Shown here piece by piece: positions 1 to 7,591 of a DNA stretch of 39,152 bases. Origin of the DNA: Lewinellaceae bacterium (GTDB taxonomy: Bacteria; Bacteroidota; Bacteroidia; Chitinophagales; Saprospiraceae); NCBI GenBank assembly GCA_024644235.1, contig JAHELJ010000016.1:57047-96198 (forward strand). The letters are read 5' to 3'. The notes under the pieces were generated by a model, which was given only the letters and a program-made list of their open reading frames with translations, ran no database searches and was not told the DNA's origin. A program made the translations under genes and the position numbers. Each line of letters starts with the position of its first letter. Within the stretch, counting starts at the first letter, position 1.

Positions 1-449
1 AGCGAATTAGATTCCACCAGCACATCACCGGCTTTTCGGTCAAATCCTTTTGCATGGACATTTTGACTGGCTTTGACGTCTTCGATCAGCACTCTTGCCG
101 TCCCATCTTTAACAAGAAGATCTTCATATCTAATTACTGTGTCCAAACCATCCGGGATCGACGCACCTGTCATGATCTCGACAGCTGTTCCTGGTTCGTG
201 ATTCTCAATCTGTGGTGCTCCCGCCGGTTGGATGCCAGCAATTGGAAACTCCCTGAGGCCACGTTCGAAATCAGGGAAGCGAATGGCTATTCCATCCATA
301 GACACCCGGTGGTAAGGGGGAAAATCACGGTCAGCTACTAGGGATTCGCGCAATCGTCTACCCAGGCTCTCCTGAAGGGGCACTTTCTCGCTACCGATTT
401 GGATCGGATATTTTGATAACCTGAAAACCGCCTCTTGAACTGAGATCAT
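1..449 (-). CDS. moeA: Molybdopterin molybdotransferase MoeA (N-terminal part, cut by window edge)
   Basis: MoeA inserts molybdate into adenylylated molybdopterin, the last step of molybdenum cofactor synthesis in the cytoplasm. The minus strand reads without a stop from the ATG at 449 to the window edge, giving about 149 residues. Family hallmarks are visible: an N-terminal segment beginning MISVQEAVFRL, the motif FPPYHRVSMDG near residues 43-53 (the conserved SxMDG region) and GTAVEIMTGASIPDG near residues 88-102. The start lies 3 bp after the moaA stop, so the two genes are certainly co-transcribed and probably translationally coupled. A run of five G lies 6 to 10 bases before the ATG. The C-terminal two thirds are outside the window, so completeness cannot be judged. 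Confidence 0.93.
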   Translation of the reverse strand, partial: MISVQEAVFRLSKYPIQIGSEKVPLQESLGRRLRESLVADRDFPPYHRVSMDGIAIRFPDFERGLREFPIAGIQPAGAPQIENHEPGTAVEIMTGASIPDGLDTVIRYEDLLVKDGTARVLIEDVKASQNVHAKGFDRKAGDVLVESNS

Positions 450-452
450 GAT

Positions 453-1448
453 CTAGCCCCCAATTGTAGACATGGATTCGTGCACAGGCAAATGTGCTCT
501 CCTGGCTTCGGCTTCGAATCCGTCTTTGGCGCGATGACTTAATGCCTGGATCAAAGCAGCGGTCAACTGTTCGTCCGAGGCACCTTTCCGGATAAGATCA
601 CGGATGTTAAAAACACCTTGATCGTACAGACAAGTTCTCAATACTCCTGAAGGCGTAATTCGAATTCTATTGCAAGTTCCACAGAATGTTCGGCTAAAAG
701 CAGCAATTACTCCAATTCTTCCCAGAAATCCAGGCACTCTATACATCTGAGAAGTGCTGGTGGGTTTCATTGGCAACTTCTCAAGTCCCGGAAATTCAGA
801 TCTTAATACGTTTACAATTTCCTTGTGATGCCAGGGCAGGACATCTTGTCGACTGCCATCACCATTGAATGGCATTTCTTCGATAAACCTGACGTCAACC
901 GGATAATCCCGGGCGAGCCCAGCCATCGGTGTGATATCTTCGATATTCTTCCCGTCCATGACCACCATATTGATCTTTGTTCTAATTCCAGATTCGATCA
1001 GCCGGTGAAAGGTTGCTATTACTTTTTCAAAGGAGTCCCGGCGGGTAATGGAAAAAAATCGCTGGGGGTCTAAAGTATCCAAGGATAGATTGATAGACTT
1101 TATGCCAAGTTCACGCAGTTCCGGAATATGGGGATCAGTCAGTGTTCCATTTGTTGTAATATGAATTTCTTCTAATCCCGTTGCTGCCACCATCCGTAAA
1201 AACTGCATCATATCTTTTCGAAGGAATGGTTCACCGCCGGTAATTCTCAACTTGGTGACACCCAAATTCTTCAATAGCTCGACGATCCTCACCATTTCTT
1301 CGTACCTCAGCAAATCTTCTCTCGGAACATATTTTATACCCTGCTCTGGCATACAGTAAAAACACCGCAGGTTACACCTGTCGGTCACTGCCAGTCGCAG
1401 GTAATTTATCTCCCTGCCATGATTATCGACTAATTTCTCCATGCTCAT
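453..1448 (-). CDS. moaA: GTP 3',8-cyclase MoaA (radical SAM)
   Basis: MoaA is the radical SAM enzyme that converts GTP to 3',8-cyclo-7,8-dihydro-GTP, the first step of molybdopterin synthesis. The 331-residue protein has the usual length. The N-terminal cluster motif CNLRCFYC is at residues 25-32 (CX3CX2C), the SAM-binding GGEP at 71-74, and the C-terminal GTP-binding [4Fe-4S] cysteines at about 256, 259 and 273. It ends in Gly-Gly (STIGG), the MoaA tail known to be needed for activity. Start ATG is at 1448, with a second ATG two codons later. It sits between a RidA-family gene 52 bp upstream and moeA 3 bp downstream. No moaC, moaE or mogA is visible here, so they must lie elsewhere or beyond the window edge. 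A one-mismatch -7 element (TATCTTTA on the minus strand, 1462-1469) lies just upstream. Confidence 0.97.
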   Translation of the reverse strand: MSMEKLVDNHGREINYLRLAVTDRCNLRCFYCMPEQGIKYVPREDLLRYEEMVRIVELLKNLGVTKLRITGGEPFLRKDMMQFLRMVAATGLEEIHITTNGTLTDPHIPELRELGIKSINLSLDTLDPQRFFSITRRDSFEKVIATFHRLIESGIRTKINMVVMDGKNIEDITPMAGLARDYPVDVRFIEEMPFNGDGSRQDVLPWHHKEIVNVLRSEFPGLEKLPMKPTSTSQMYRVPGFLGRIGVIAAFSRTFCGTCNRIRITPSGVLRTCLYDQGVFNIRDLIRKGASDEQLTAALIQALSHRAKDGFEAEARRAHLPVHESMSTIGG

Positions 1449-1500
1449 AAAAGCAGAAAAATAAAGATACCATATTTCGGCAAGTGCCTGTGCTGGTTAG

Positions 1501-1902
1501 CTATTCGCCACCTGCGTCCTGCCATTCTGCTGAAAACTCGATTTCCACTAACATATCATCTTGGATCAATCTGGATATTTCCACCATTGTGGTCACCGGA
1601 CGGATCGTTGAAAAATACTCGCCATGAGCCCGGCCTACTTCTTCCCACTGCGAAATATCGGTGACAAATATCCGGGTGCGAACCACCGTTGAAAGAGGAA
1701 ACCCGGCATCCTTCATGACCCTCGCTACCTTTTGAATAATGTACTTCGTCTGCTGATATGGATCCCCAACACCCACCACGTTACCGTTTTCATCAGTTGC
1801 TGTCGTACCGCTCACTTCCAATCGGTTACCAATTTTTATAGCACGACTGTATCCAACAGATGCTTCCCATTTACTTCCTGATTCGTATTGTATTCTCCCC
1901 AT
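1501..1902 (-). CDS. RidA family protein (Rid/YER057c/UK114)
   Basis: Rid proteins are small trimeric enzymes. Those with the conserved arginine hydrolyse reactive enamine/imine intermediates from PLP enzymes such as threonine dehydratase. The 133 residues cover the whole fold. Visible family features are the strand IKIGNRLEVSGTTA near 22-35, the segment around RTRIFVTD near 79, and VEISRLIQDDMLVEIEFSA near the C-terminus, with the arginine and glutamate at the places of E. coli RidA Arg105 and Glu120. The N-terminal extension (YESGSKWEASVGYSRA) resembles Rid subfamilies other than archetypal RidA, so the substrate is uncertain. It lies 10 bp after the DUF3052 gene on the same strand, indicating an operon with DUF3810, DUF3052, and possibly moaA-moeA. 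Confidence 0.9.
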   Translation of the reverse strand: MGRIQYESGSKWEASVGYSRAIKIGNRLEVSGTTATDENGNVVGVGDPYQQTKYIIQKVARVMKDAGFPLSTVVRTRIFVTDISQWEEVGRAHGEYFSTIRPVTTMVEISRLIQDDMLVEIEFSAEWQDAGGE

Positions 1903-1912
1903 TGAAAAGTGA

Positions 1913-2311
1913 TTATCGCATTTCTTTTCTCCACACCACCTTTAACCCAGACCAAAGATCATCTACCGCACAGACTTTTACATCAACCAGACCAAGAGGC
2001 AGCACGACTGATCGAATCACATCCTCAGTCACATCAGTATCGATTTTTGAAGCCTTTTTGTACCATGATATCCAAATCATCCCATCTTTCTCGATTAGAT
2101 CTTTGAAACTATGCACCTCCTCTTCCAGAATAGCACGATTGAAGGCGAAGATATGGACTGCATCAAACGGAGGATCTTGGGCTCCAAAGACTGGCGGATA
2201 GTCGGTACCAAGGATTTCCAGATAGTTTTCCGGAGGATGCACAACCAGCCAGCTAGATCCATCCTTCATTCCCAATTTTTGATATAACGGACGACCGGAA
2301 TACCCTGCCAT
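1913..2311 (-). CDS. DUF3052 family protein
   Basis: A small (132-residue) cytoplasmic protein of the DUF3052 family, whose function is unknown. Family traits seen: the N-terminal AGYSGRPLYQKLG, a central WISWYKK segment and the C-terminal GLVDVKVCAVDDLWSGLKVVWRK block. I chose the ATG at 2311 because the protein then begins MAGYSG like its relatives and lies 2 bp after the DUF3810 stop. An in-frame ATG at 2344 would add 11 basic residues and overlap the upstream gene. No transmembrane segment or signal peptide is visible. The tight spacing to DUF3810 upstream and RidA downstream indicates one transcript. The fold resembles a degraded nucleotide-binding domain, but this is only an impression. 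Confidence 0.88.
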   Translation of the reverse strand: MAGYSGRPLYQKLGMKDGSSWLVVHPPENYLEILGTDYPPVFGAQDPPFDAVHIFAFNRAILEEEVHSFKDLIEKDGMIWISWYKKASKIDTDVTEDVIRSVVLPLGLVDVKVCAVDDLWSGLKVVWRKEMR

Positions 2312-2313
2312 TT

Positions 2314-3411
2314 CTAATTTAGTTCTCTTTGATTTTCTCTCCAATTTATGACTAGTTGCACTATCTTTCGATAGTTTGCCATTCCTTCTTCAATCTTATT
2401 CGACTTAAGATAGGCATCGTAGAAAGCATCTCTGAAGCGGGGAGCAAAATCCGGATACTTTCGGATTCGCTCATCCATCTGCCTGAGATCTTCATGTACC
2501 AATTGATTCATACCTTCCATTGTTTTGTCAAAAGCATCTGGATCTGTATGTTGGAACTGGCGACGCAAATACCTCCAATAAACCAGTTCCCCTGAATACT
2601 TCGTGAACGGATCCAGGGAAGTGCTGCAGAGCACATAGGCAAGGAAATTACAGTCTCCTTCGCCGGTGACACCTAATGCGTGAAAGAATTCATGAGCCAT
2701 CACAAACGGTTTTTGCAAGGGATGGAGAGCCCGGTCTATATTGCATTCGCCAGTAAACGGATTGTAAAAACCAGCCGTACTTAATCTTAACAAGATACCA
2801 TCCGGAATCAACTGCCGGCATTGCATCCTGCCTTTACTTGTGTAGCCAAGAATGGCGGCAATGTCACAGGCTTGAGATCTGATCTGCATCTCCAATTCGT
2901 CAAAATCAAATGATTGAGTCAAATGATCAATCAACTTCTCCTCCTCCGTACGAATCGATGATAAGGTAGATGCTTGTTGAATACATTCGGCTATGAAGTC
3001 ATTCTTCTCAACTGGATTCACGTTCCAGGGCATCCTTTCATCAAGGGTTAATCGGTCATAATTGAAACCCCAAAACGAGTAGAAGACAAAAATGATCCAT
3101 CCCGCATATCCCGCCAATCTTAAAAGCAATGAAAGGCCACGCGTGGCAATATGGTCTGCTCCTGCAAGAAATTTGTAAAGAATGAGTAATAGACCGGCGA
3201 CCAAACCCGGAAAGACCAGCCAAGACATCGCAAACGGAATACGACCCACGGTTTCATCGAGTAGGAGACGCATCATTGGAAATATTCCCTTACCATAGAC
3301 TCTTTCAATCCATTGAGGGTCGCCGAAATGATGAATACCCAAAGCAGAGATGCCCAGAAAGAGGCCAATTGCCCATACTTTGTGTACTGAGAACTTGAAA
3401 TTGTTAAGCAT
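2314..3411 (-). CDS. DUF3810 family membrane-bound putative zinc metallopeptidase
   Basis: A 365-residue protein of the Bacteroidota/Firmicutes DUF3810 family. Three hydrophobic segments (about 11-29, 60-80 and 97-115) place the N-terminus in the inner membrane. The rest forms a soluble domain with AHEFFHALGVTGEGDCNFLA at about 239-258: a HEFFH zinc motif at 240-244 and a downstream glutamate in GEGDCN that is likely the third zinc ligand (gluzincin-like). The segment FYNPFTGECNID, at about 215-226, is also typical of the family. The substrate is unknown, and peptidase activity is inferred only from the motif. It is the first gene of the minus-strand cluster. The ATG at 3411 is followed by a plausible MLNNFKFSVHK start. 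Confidence 0.88.
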   Translation of the reverse strand: MLNNFKFSVHKVWAIGLFLGISALGIHHFGDPQWIERVYGKGIFPMMRLLLDETVGRIPFAMSWLVFPGLVAGLLLILYKFLAGADHIATRGLSLLLRLAGYAGWIIFVFYSFWGFNYDRLTLDERMPWNVNPVEKNDFIAECIQQASTLSSIRTEEEKLIDHLTQSFDFDELEMQIRSQACDIAAILGYTSKGRMQCRQLIPDGILLRLSTAGFYNPFTGECNIDRALHPLQKPFVMAHEFFHALGVTGEGDCNFLAYVLCSTSLDPFTKYSGELVYWRYLRRQFQHTDPDAFDKTMEGMNQLVHEDLRQMDERIRKYPDFAPRFRDAFYDAYLKSNKIEEGMANYRKIVQLVINWRENQRELN

Positions 3412-3524
3412 TTGACAATTTCTTTCGTTGATTGAACCTCTTCATCATGTGCACTGTTAAGGTAGAACGCTTTGCCTAACGAGTAACGTACGAATGTAAT
3501 GAGAGAGATTGTCTTTCCATTTGT

Positions 3525-3532
3525 TATTTTTG
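3525..3532 (+). promoter_or_regulatory. Possible -7 element (TATTTTTG) before thioredoxin
   Basis: TATTTTTG matches the Bacteroidota -7 consensus TAnnTTTG and would give a leader of about 45 bases before the thioredoxin ATG at 3585. No TTG lies 18-21 bases upstream, so the -33 element is missing and the site is weak. Confidence 0.3.
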
Positions 3533-3584
3533 GGCATCTTTTTTGACACTTTATTATAAACGAAACAAGTAAAATAGTTTAGTA

Positions 3585-3908
3585 ATGGCTTTTGAATTCA
3601 CAGATACCAACTTTCAGGAAGTAGCTATTGATCAACAGGGTCTTTCAGTAGTTGATTTTTGGGCTGAATGGTGTGGACCATGCCGGCTGGTTAGTCCGAT
3701 CATCGAAGAACTTTCGAAGGAATATGACGGTAAAGCTGTCATTGGCAAGGTAAATGTCGATGTGAACCCTGAGATCTCTATGAAATATGGTATTCGTAGT
3801 ATTCCTACGATACTCTTCATAAAGAATGGAGAAGTAGTGGATAAGCATGTTGGCACCACCACTAAACAGGCTTTGATGGGTAAAATTGATCATCATCTTG
3901 ACAATTAG
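3585..3908 (+). CDS. trxA: Thioredoxin
   Basis: A classical cytoplasmic thioredoxin of 107 residues, a general protein disulfide reductase recharged by thioredoxin reductase. The active site WCGPC is at residues 29-33, preceded by VVDFWAEW, and the cis-proline motif SIPT is at 72-75. No signal peptide. The start ATG at 3585 gives MAFEFTDTNF, a normal thioredoxin beginning, followed by a standard full-length fold ending near KIDHHLDN. It stands alone, with a 173-bp intergenic region upstream (divergent from DUF3810) and a stem-loop downstream. Thioredoxin next to DUF58 is not a known functional pairing. Confidence 0.96.
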   Translation: MAFEFTDTNFQEVAIDQQGLSVVDFWAEWCGPCRLVSPIIEELSKEYDGKAVIGKVNVDVNPEISMKYGIRSIPTILFIKNGEVVDKHVGTTTKQALMGKIDHHLDN

Positions 3909-3937
3909 TGCTGCGGGAAAGGTGCAGAGATATCTAA

Positions 3938-3970
3938 ATAGCTCCTACTCACGTTAAGATTAGGAGCTAT
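3938..3970 (+). other. Stem-loop between thioredoxin and DUF58 genes
   Basis: ATAGCTCCTA (3938-3947) and TAGGAGCTAT (3961-3970) form a perfect 10-bp stem with a 13-base loop. The following bases (CTAATTTCAT) contain no strong T-run, so this is at best an imperfect terminator or an attenuator. The start codon at 3984 lies only 13 bases after the stem. Confidence 0.5.
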
Positions 3971-3983
3971 CTAATTTCATAGC

Positions 3984-4910
3984 ATGAGTTTTTTTGATCA
4001 ATACGACGTAAAGAGCTTTGACAATCTCGAGCTCATCGCCCGACAGGTGGTGGAGGGTTTCATCATCGGTCTGCATAAAAGCCCTTTTCATGGATTTAGT
4101 GTGGAGTTTGCTGAACACCGGCTCTACAATCAGGGAGAAAGCACGCGGAATATCGATTGGAAAGTATATGCCCGCACCGACAAGATGTTTACAAAACGCT
4201 TTGAAGAAGAGACAAATCTTCGCTGTCAAATTGTACTTGATGTATCATCATCCATGTACTTTCCAGATCTCAATGCTGACCATGCAGGACCATTAAATAA
4301 GATCAAGTGGGCTACCCTTGCGGCAGCCGCTCTTATGCAACTCTTGAAGAAGCAGAGAGATGCATTTGGTCTGTCAATTTTTGACTCAACAGTAAAGCTC
4401 CACACTCCCGCCAAAAGCAGTACATCGCACTACAAGCTCTTGCTGACCTACCTCGAGAATTCTATCAAAGAGGCGATCGAACAGAAAACAACCGAAGCCG
4501 CTCAAGCACTGCATCAGATTGCCGATAGCATCCACAAGCGATCTCTCGTAGTCATCTTTAGTGACATGTTTGATCGCGTGGAGGACCCGGAACACTTGTT
4601 TTCCGCTCTTCAACATCTAAAACACAACAAGCACGAGGTCCTCCTTTTCCATGTGGTTGACAAGAGTAAGGAATTGGATTTCGACTTCGAGAATCGTCCA
4701 TACATGTTTATCGATGTTGAATCCGGGGAGCGAGTGAAAGTGCAGCCACATGATGTCAAAGATCTCTACAGGAAAAGATTACAGGCTTTCAAAGAAGAAC
4801 TTAATCTCAAATGCCTGCAATATAAAATTGACTTTGTAGAGGCCGACATCAATCAGGGGTTCAAACCTATTCTCGAATCCTATTTGATCAAGCGTAGTCG
4901 CATGAATTGA
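3984..4910 (+). CDS. DUF58 domain protein (vWA-like)
   Basis: A 308-residue soluble DUF58 protein. These usually work with MoxR-type AAA ATPases as vWA-domain partners, in chaperone-like maturation of metalloproteins or envelope complexes. The DUF58 signature around RLYNQGESTRNIDWKVYART (about 47-66) is followed by a vWA core with the MIDAS motif DVSSSM at about 90-95 and the later acidic segment VIFSDMFDR near 190. No transmembrane segments are present, unlike the long membrane-anchored DUF58 subtype. Odd point: no moxR gene lies next to it, although the two are normally adjacent. It is followed 58 bp later by the PPK2 gene. Biological role unknown. Confidence 0.9.
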   Translation: MSFFDQYDVKSFDNLELIARQVVEGFIIGLHKSPFHGFSVEFAEHRLYNQGESTRNIDWKVYARTDKMFTKRFEEETNLRCQIVLDVSSSMYFPDLNADHAGPLNKIKWATLAAAALMQLLKKQRDAFGLSIFDSTVKLHTPAKSSTSHYKLLLTYLENSIKEAIEQKTTEAAQALHQIADSIHKRSLVVIFSDMFDRVEDPEHLFSALQHLKHNKHEVLLFHVVDKSKELDFDFENRPYMFIDVESGERVKVQPHDVKDLYRKRLQAFKEELNLKCLQYKIDFVEADINQGFKPILESYLIKRSRMN

Positions 4911-4968
4911 TCAGCCAGGTCAAGAGCGCAAAGTAGTATCTTGTTGACCGAACAAAGAAAGATTTGGA

Positions 4969-5724
4969 ATGGCAAAGCTTGATTTATCCAGCATTTCTAC
5001 TAGAGCACCAGAGGGATTCAATAAAAAGGAATGTGTCAAAGATCGTGATTTGCTCAGCAGGCGAATTGGTGATCTTCAGCATCTCATGTATGCAGAGGAC
5101 AAACACAGTCTCCTAGTCATTTTTCAAGGTATGGATGCCAGTGGCAAGGATGGCGCTACCAGAAAGGTGTTTCGCTATTGCAGTCCTGTTGGTGTGTGGG
5201 CTTATGCCTTCAAAAAGCCAACAGATGCGGAGTTTGCTCATGACTTTCTTTGGAGAGTGCACAAGTTGACGCCAAAGCGTGGAAGGATACAAATATTCAA
5301 TCGCTCACACTATGAAGATGTGCTGATTCAGCGCGTACATAAGTGGATCAATGAAGAGCATGCTCTTAAACGAATCGCTGCCATTAATGACTTCGAAACG
5401 TTGCTGCAGTTTGACAACAATACCACGATTGTCAAATTCTATATGCATATATCCCGAGAGCGACAAAAGGAAAAACTACAAGAACGGATCGACACTCCGA
5501 GGAAAAATTGGAAACACAATCCCTCCGATTGGAAAGAGGCTGAGTATTGGGATGACTACCGTAGGTGTTATGAAGATGCAATTAGCAGGAGTGCAGTGCC
5601 ATGGATCATTGTTCCTTCAGATCAAAGGTGGTACCGAGATTACTTCGTTGCTAAAGAACTTGTTAAGTTAATGGAGGGACTCGATTTCAAACTGCCGGTG
5701 TTGGAAAGTGCTCCAAATGGATAA
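4969..5724 (+). CDS. Polyphosphate kinase 2 family protein (PPK2)
   Basis: PPK2 enzymes transfer phosphate between polyphosphate and nucleoside mono- or diphosphates in the cytoplasm. The 251 residues form a single PPK2 domain with Walker A GMDASGKDGA (54-63), the Walker B-like FNRSHYEDVL (110-119) and the C-terminal block with RIDTPRKNWKHNPSDWKEA and SDQRWYRDYFVA that is characteristic of the family. The length fits one-domain class I or class III enzymes. The sequence alone does not decide whether the acceptor is ADP or AMP. The gene overlaps the following S4-domain gene by 8 bp, so they are translated together. An upstream leader of 58 bp shows no clear promoter. Confidence 0.95.
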   Translation: MAKLDLSSISTRAPEGFNKKECVKDRDLLSRRIGDLQHLMYAEDKHSLLVIFQGMDASGKDGATRKVFRYCSPVGVWAYAFKKPTDAEFAHDFLWRVHKLTPKRGRIQIFNRSHYEDVLIQRVHKWINEEHALKRIAAINDFETLLQFDNNTTIVKFYMHISRERQKEKLQERIDTPRKNWKHNPSDWKEAEYWDDYRRCYEDAISRSAVPWIIVPSDQRWYRDYFVAKELVKLMEGLDFKLPVLESAPNG

Positions 5725-6112
5725 GATAAGAGTCGATAAGTGGCTTTGGAGCGTGAGAATCTTCAAATCAAGAACACGCGCCACTGAAATGTGTAAATCC
5801 GGCAAAGTCAGTATAAGAGAAAGTAAAGTAAAACCCTCCCAATCAATCGCCATCGATGACATTGTAGAGGTGAATAAGAACGGATATAATTTCCGATTCA
5901 AAGTCAAAGAACTTCTCACCAAAAGAGTCTCAGCTATCTTGGCCCAAGAAGCATATGATGATCTTACTCCTCTAGAAGAACTTAATAAGTACGAAGATTG
6001 GTTTGTGGGCAAGGCATCCGCAGAAAGAAGACCTAGGGGTACAGGTAGACCAACCAAGCATGACCGTCGAACCATAGACCGCTTCAAGCAAGAGTTTTAC
6101 TTTGATGAATAG
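5717..6112 (+). CDS. S4-domain RNA-binding protein (Hsp15-like)
   Basis: A 131-residue basic protein with an N-terminal S4 RNA-binding domain (IRVDKWLWSVRIFKSRTRAT, about 3-22, then KVSIRESKVKPSQ). It has the architecture of Hsp15 (HslR), which rescues nascent chain-tRNA stuck on free 50S subunits. The C-terminal tail is rich in Arg and Lys (AERRPRGTGRPTKHDRRTIDRFK), as in the family. I prefer the ATG at 5717; a GTG three codons earlier would add MLQ. It overlaps the PPK2 gene by 8 bp and ends 3 bp before the methyltransferase GTG, so the three genes share one transcript. Possible heat or stress control is inferred from the family, not from the sequence. Confidence 0.92.
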   Translation: MDKIRVDKWLWSVRIFKSRTRATEMCKSGKVSIRESKVKPSQSIAIDDIVEVNKNGYNFRFKVKELLTKRVSAILAQEAYDDLTPLEELNKYEDWFVGKASAERRPRGTGRPTKHDRRTIDRFKQEFYFDE

Positions 6113-6115
6113 CCT

Positions 6116-7492
6116 GTGACATCCTTTGATAAACAGCCATGGCCTCGCGGATTCTATGTACAGATGGAATCTTTGTTGTCTGATGACCATGCTGCTTTCT
6201 TCCAAGCACTTTCGCTGCCTAGTCCGGTGTCGATCAGGATCAATCCATTAAAGCCTGTCTCTCTTGCTGAACAGTCACGTCCGGTGCCTTGGTGTAAAGG
6301 TGGTTGGTACCTGAGAGAACGCCCGAAGTTTATTCTGGATCCACTGTGGCATGCAGGCTGTTACTATGTACAAGAACCCTCATCCATGATTATAGATCTT
6401 GTGATCAGGGAACTCAATCTGACAAAATCTCCGGTAACCGCTTTGGATCTATGCGCCGCACCAGGCGGGAAAACTACAATCATAAATTCAGCTCTACATC
6501 CGGAATCTTTTATCCTGGCTAATGAAGTCAACAAGAAAAGATTCTCAATTCTAAAAAATAACATGATCAGGTGGGGTTATACCAACGTGTTTATGTCCAA
6601 TGAGGATCCTCGGATATTCAGTTCTTTACCTCCACAGTTCGACTTGATATTGGTAGATGCACCCTGCTCAGGAGAAGGCCTGTTCAGGAAAGATCCCCAA
6701 TCCAGCAGGCATTGGTCTCAGGCCAATATCCGGGTATGTTCGCGGCGGCAATCTCGTATACTGAAAGATGTCCTGCCAGCTTTAAATCCTGGTGGCACCC
6801 TGATTTACACAACTTGTACTTTCAACCATGAAGAGAACATTAAAGTGGCTCAAAATCTGGTTGATGATGTGGGGCTGCGGTCCATCGAAATTCCCCTAAT
6901 CGAGTCGCACGGATTTTTACCGATAAAAAGTCAAGATACGATAGGTTATCAGGCATACCCACATTTGTTGAAAGGGGAAGGATTGTTTCTAGCCGTTTTC
7001 CAAAAAAACGAATCTCCCAAGAGGGATAGCCTCAAAAACCTTAGGAAGACCCGGCAAACAAATGTACCCGATTACATCAATGCGTCCTTATCTTCTGAGA
7101 TCGTTCCGAACCTCCATGCCAGCAAAACCAACGATATTTTTTATCTGGCTCCGGAACATGATGCGACCTACCATAGATTAAATGACCGGATGGCGGTCGA
7201 GCTGGTCAAATTGGGACAATTAAAGAAGGGCTTTGTACCCAGTCATGGTTTGGCAATGCGTGCGCACTTATTTTCGGGGTCGACCATAGCAATCAATTAC
7301 GATGAAGCATTGCAATATTTGTATAAACAACCAGTGGAAGAATTGAACCACCAGGTGGGATGGCATCTAGTGACTTACAAAGGATATGGATTGGGTTTGA
7401 TAAAGGGTGTAGGTAGACGGTACAACAATTACTATCCAAACAGCCTAAGAATACGTCGTGATATCAAGAGGCTGAGACAAGCTTCCGACTAG
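6116..7492 (+). CDS. rsmF: 16S rRNA (cytosine-C5) methyltransferase, RsmF-like
   Basis: A SAM-dependent RsmB/RsmF-family RNA m5C methyltransferase of 458 residues, probably acting on 16S rRNA. Motifs: YVQEPSSM (84-91), SAM-binding DLCAAPGGKT (111-120), DAPCSGEGLFRKDP with the proline-cysteine pair (181-194, Cys184) and YTTCTFNHEE (231-240, catalytic Cys234). The C-terminal third, ending in a segment with HLVTYKGYGLGLIKGVG, is the PUA-like RNA-binding extension typical of RsmF (YebU) rather than RsmB. The start is GTG at 6116, 3 bp after the S4 gene stop; no ATG gives a comparable N-terminus. The exact target base cannot be told from sequence. Confidence 0.94.
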   Translation: MTSFDKQPWPRGFYVQMESLLSDDHAAFFQALSLPSPVSIRINPLKPVSLAEQSRPVPWCKGGWYLRERPKFILDPLWHAGCYYVQEPSSMIIDLVIRELNLTKSPVTALDLCAAPGGKTTIINSALHPESFILANEVNKKRFSILKNNMIRWGYTNVFMSNEDPRIFSSLPPQFDLILVDAPCSGEGLFRKDPQSSRHWSQANIRVCSRRQSRILKDVLPALNPGGTLIYTTCTFNHEENIKVAQNLVDDVGLRSIEIPLIESHGFLPIKSQDTIGYQAYPHLLKGEGLFLAVFQKNESPKRDSLKNLRKTRQTNVPDYINASLSSEIVPNLHASKTNDIFYLAPEHDATYHRLNDRMAVELVKLGQLKKGFVPSHGLAMRAHLFSGSTIAINYDEALQYLYKQPVEELNHQVGWHLVTYKGYGLGLIKGVGRRYNNYYPNSLRIRRDIKRLRQASD

Positions 7493-7591
7493 CCATCTTC
7501 TCAGCTCTGGCTCATTGCTTTTACTTCTTATCTACCAATAATCAGAATAATCATCTTATTTTGAGGCCCTTATTTTCACAATAGAACAAAC

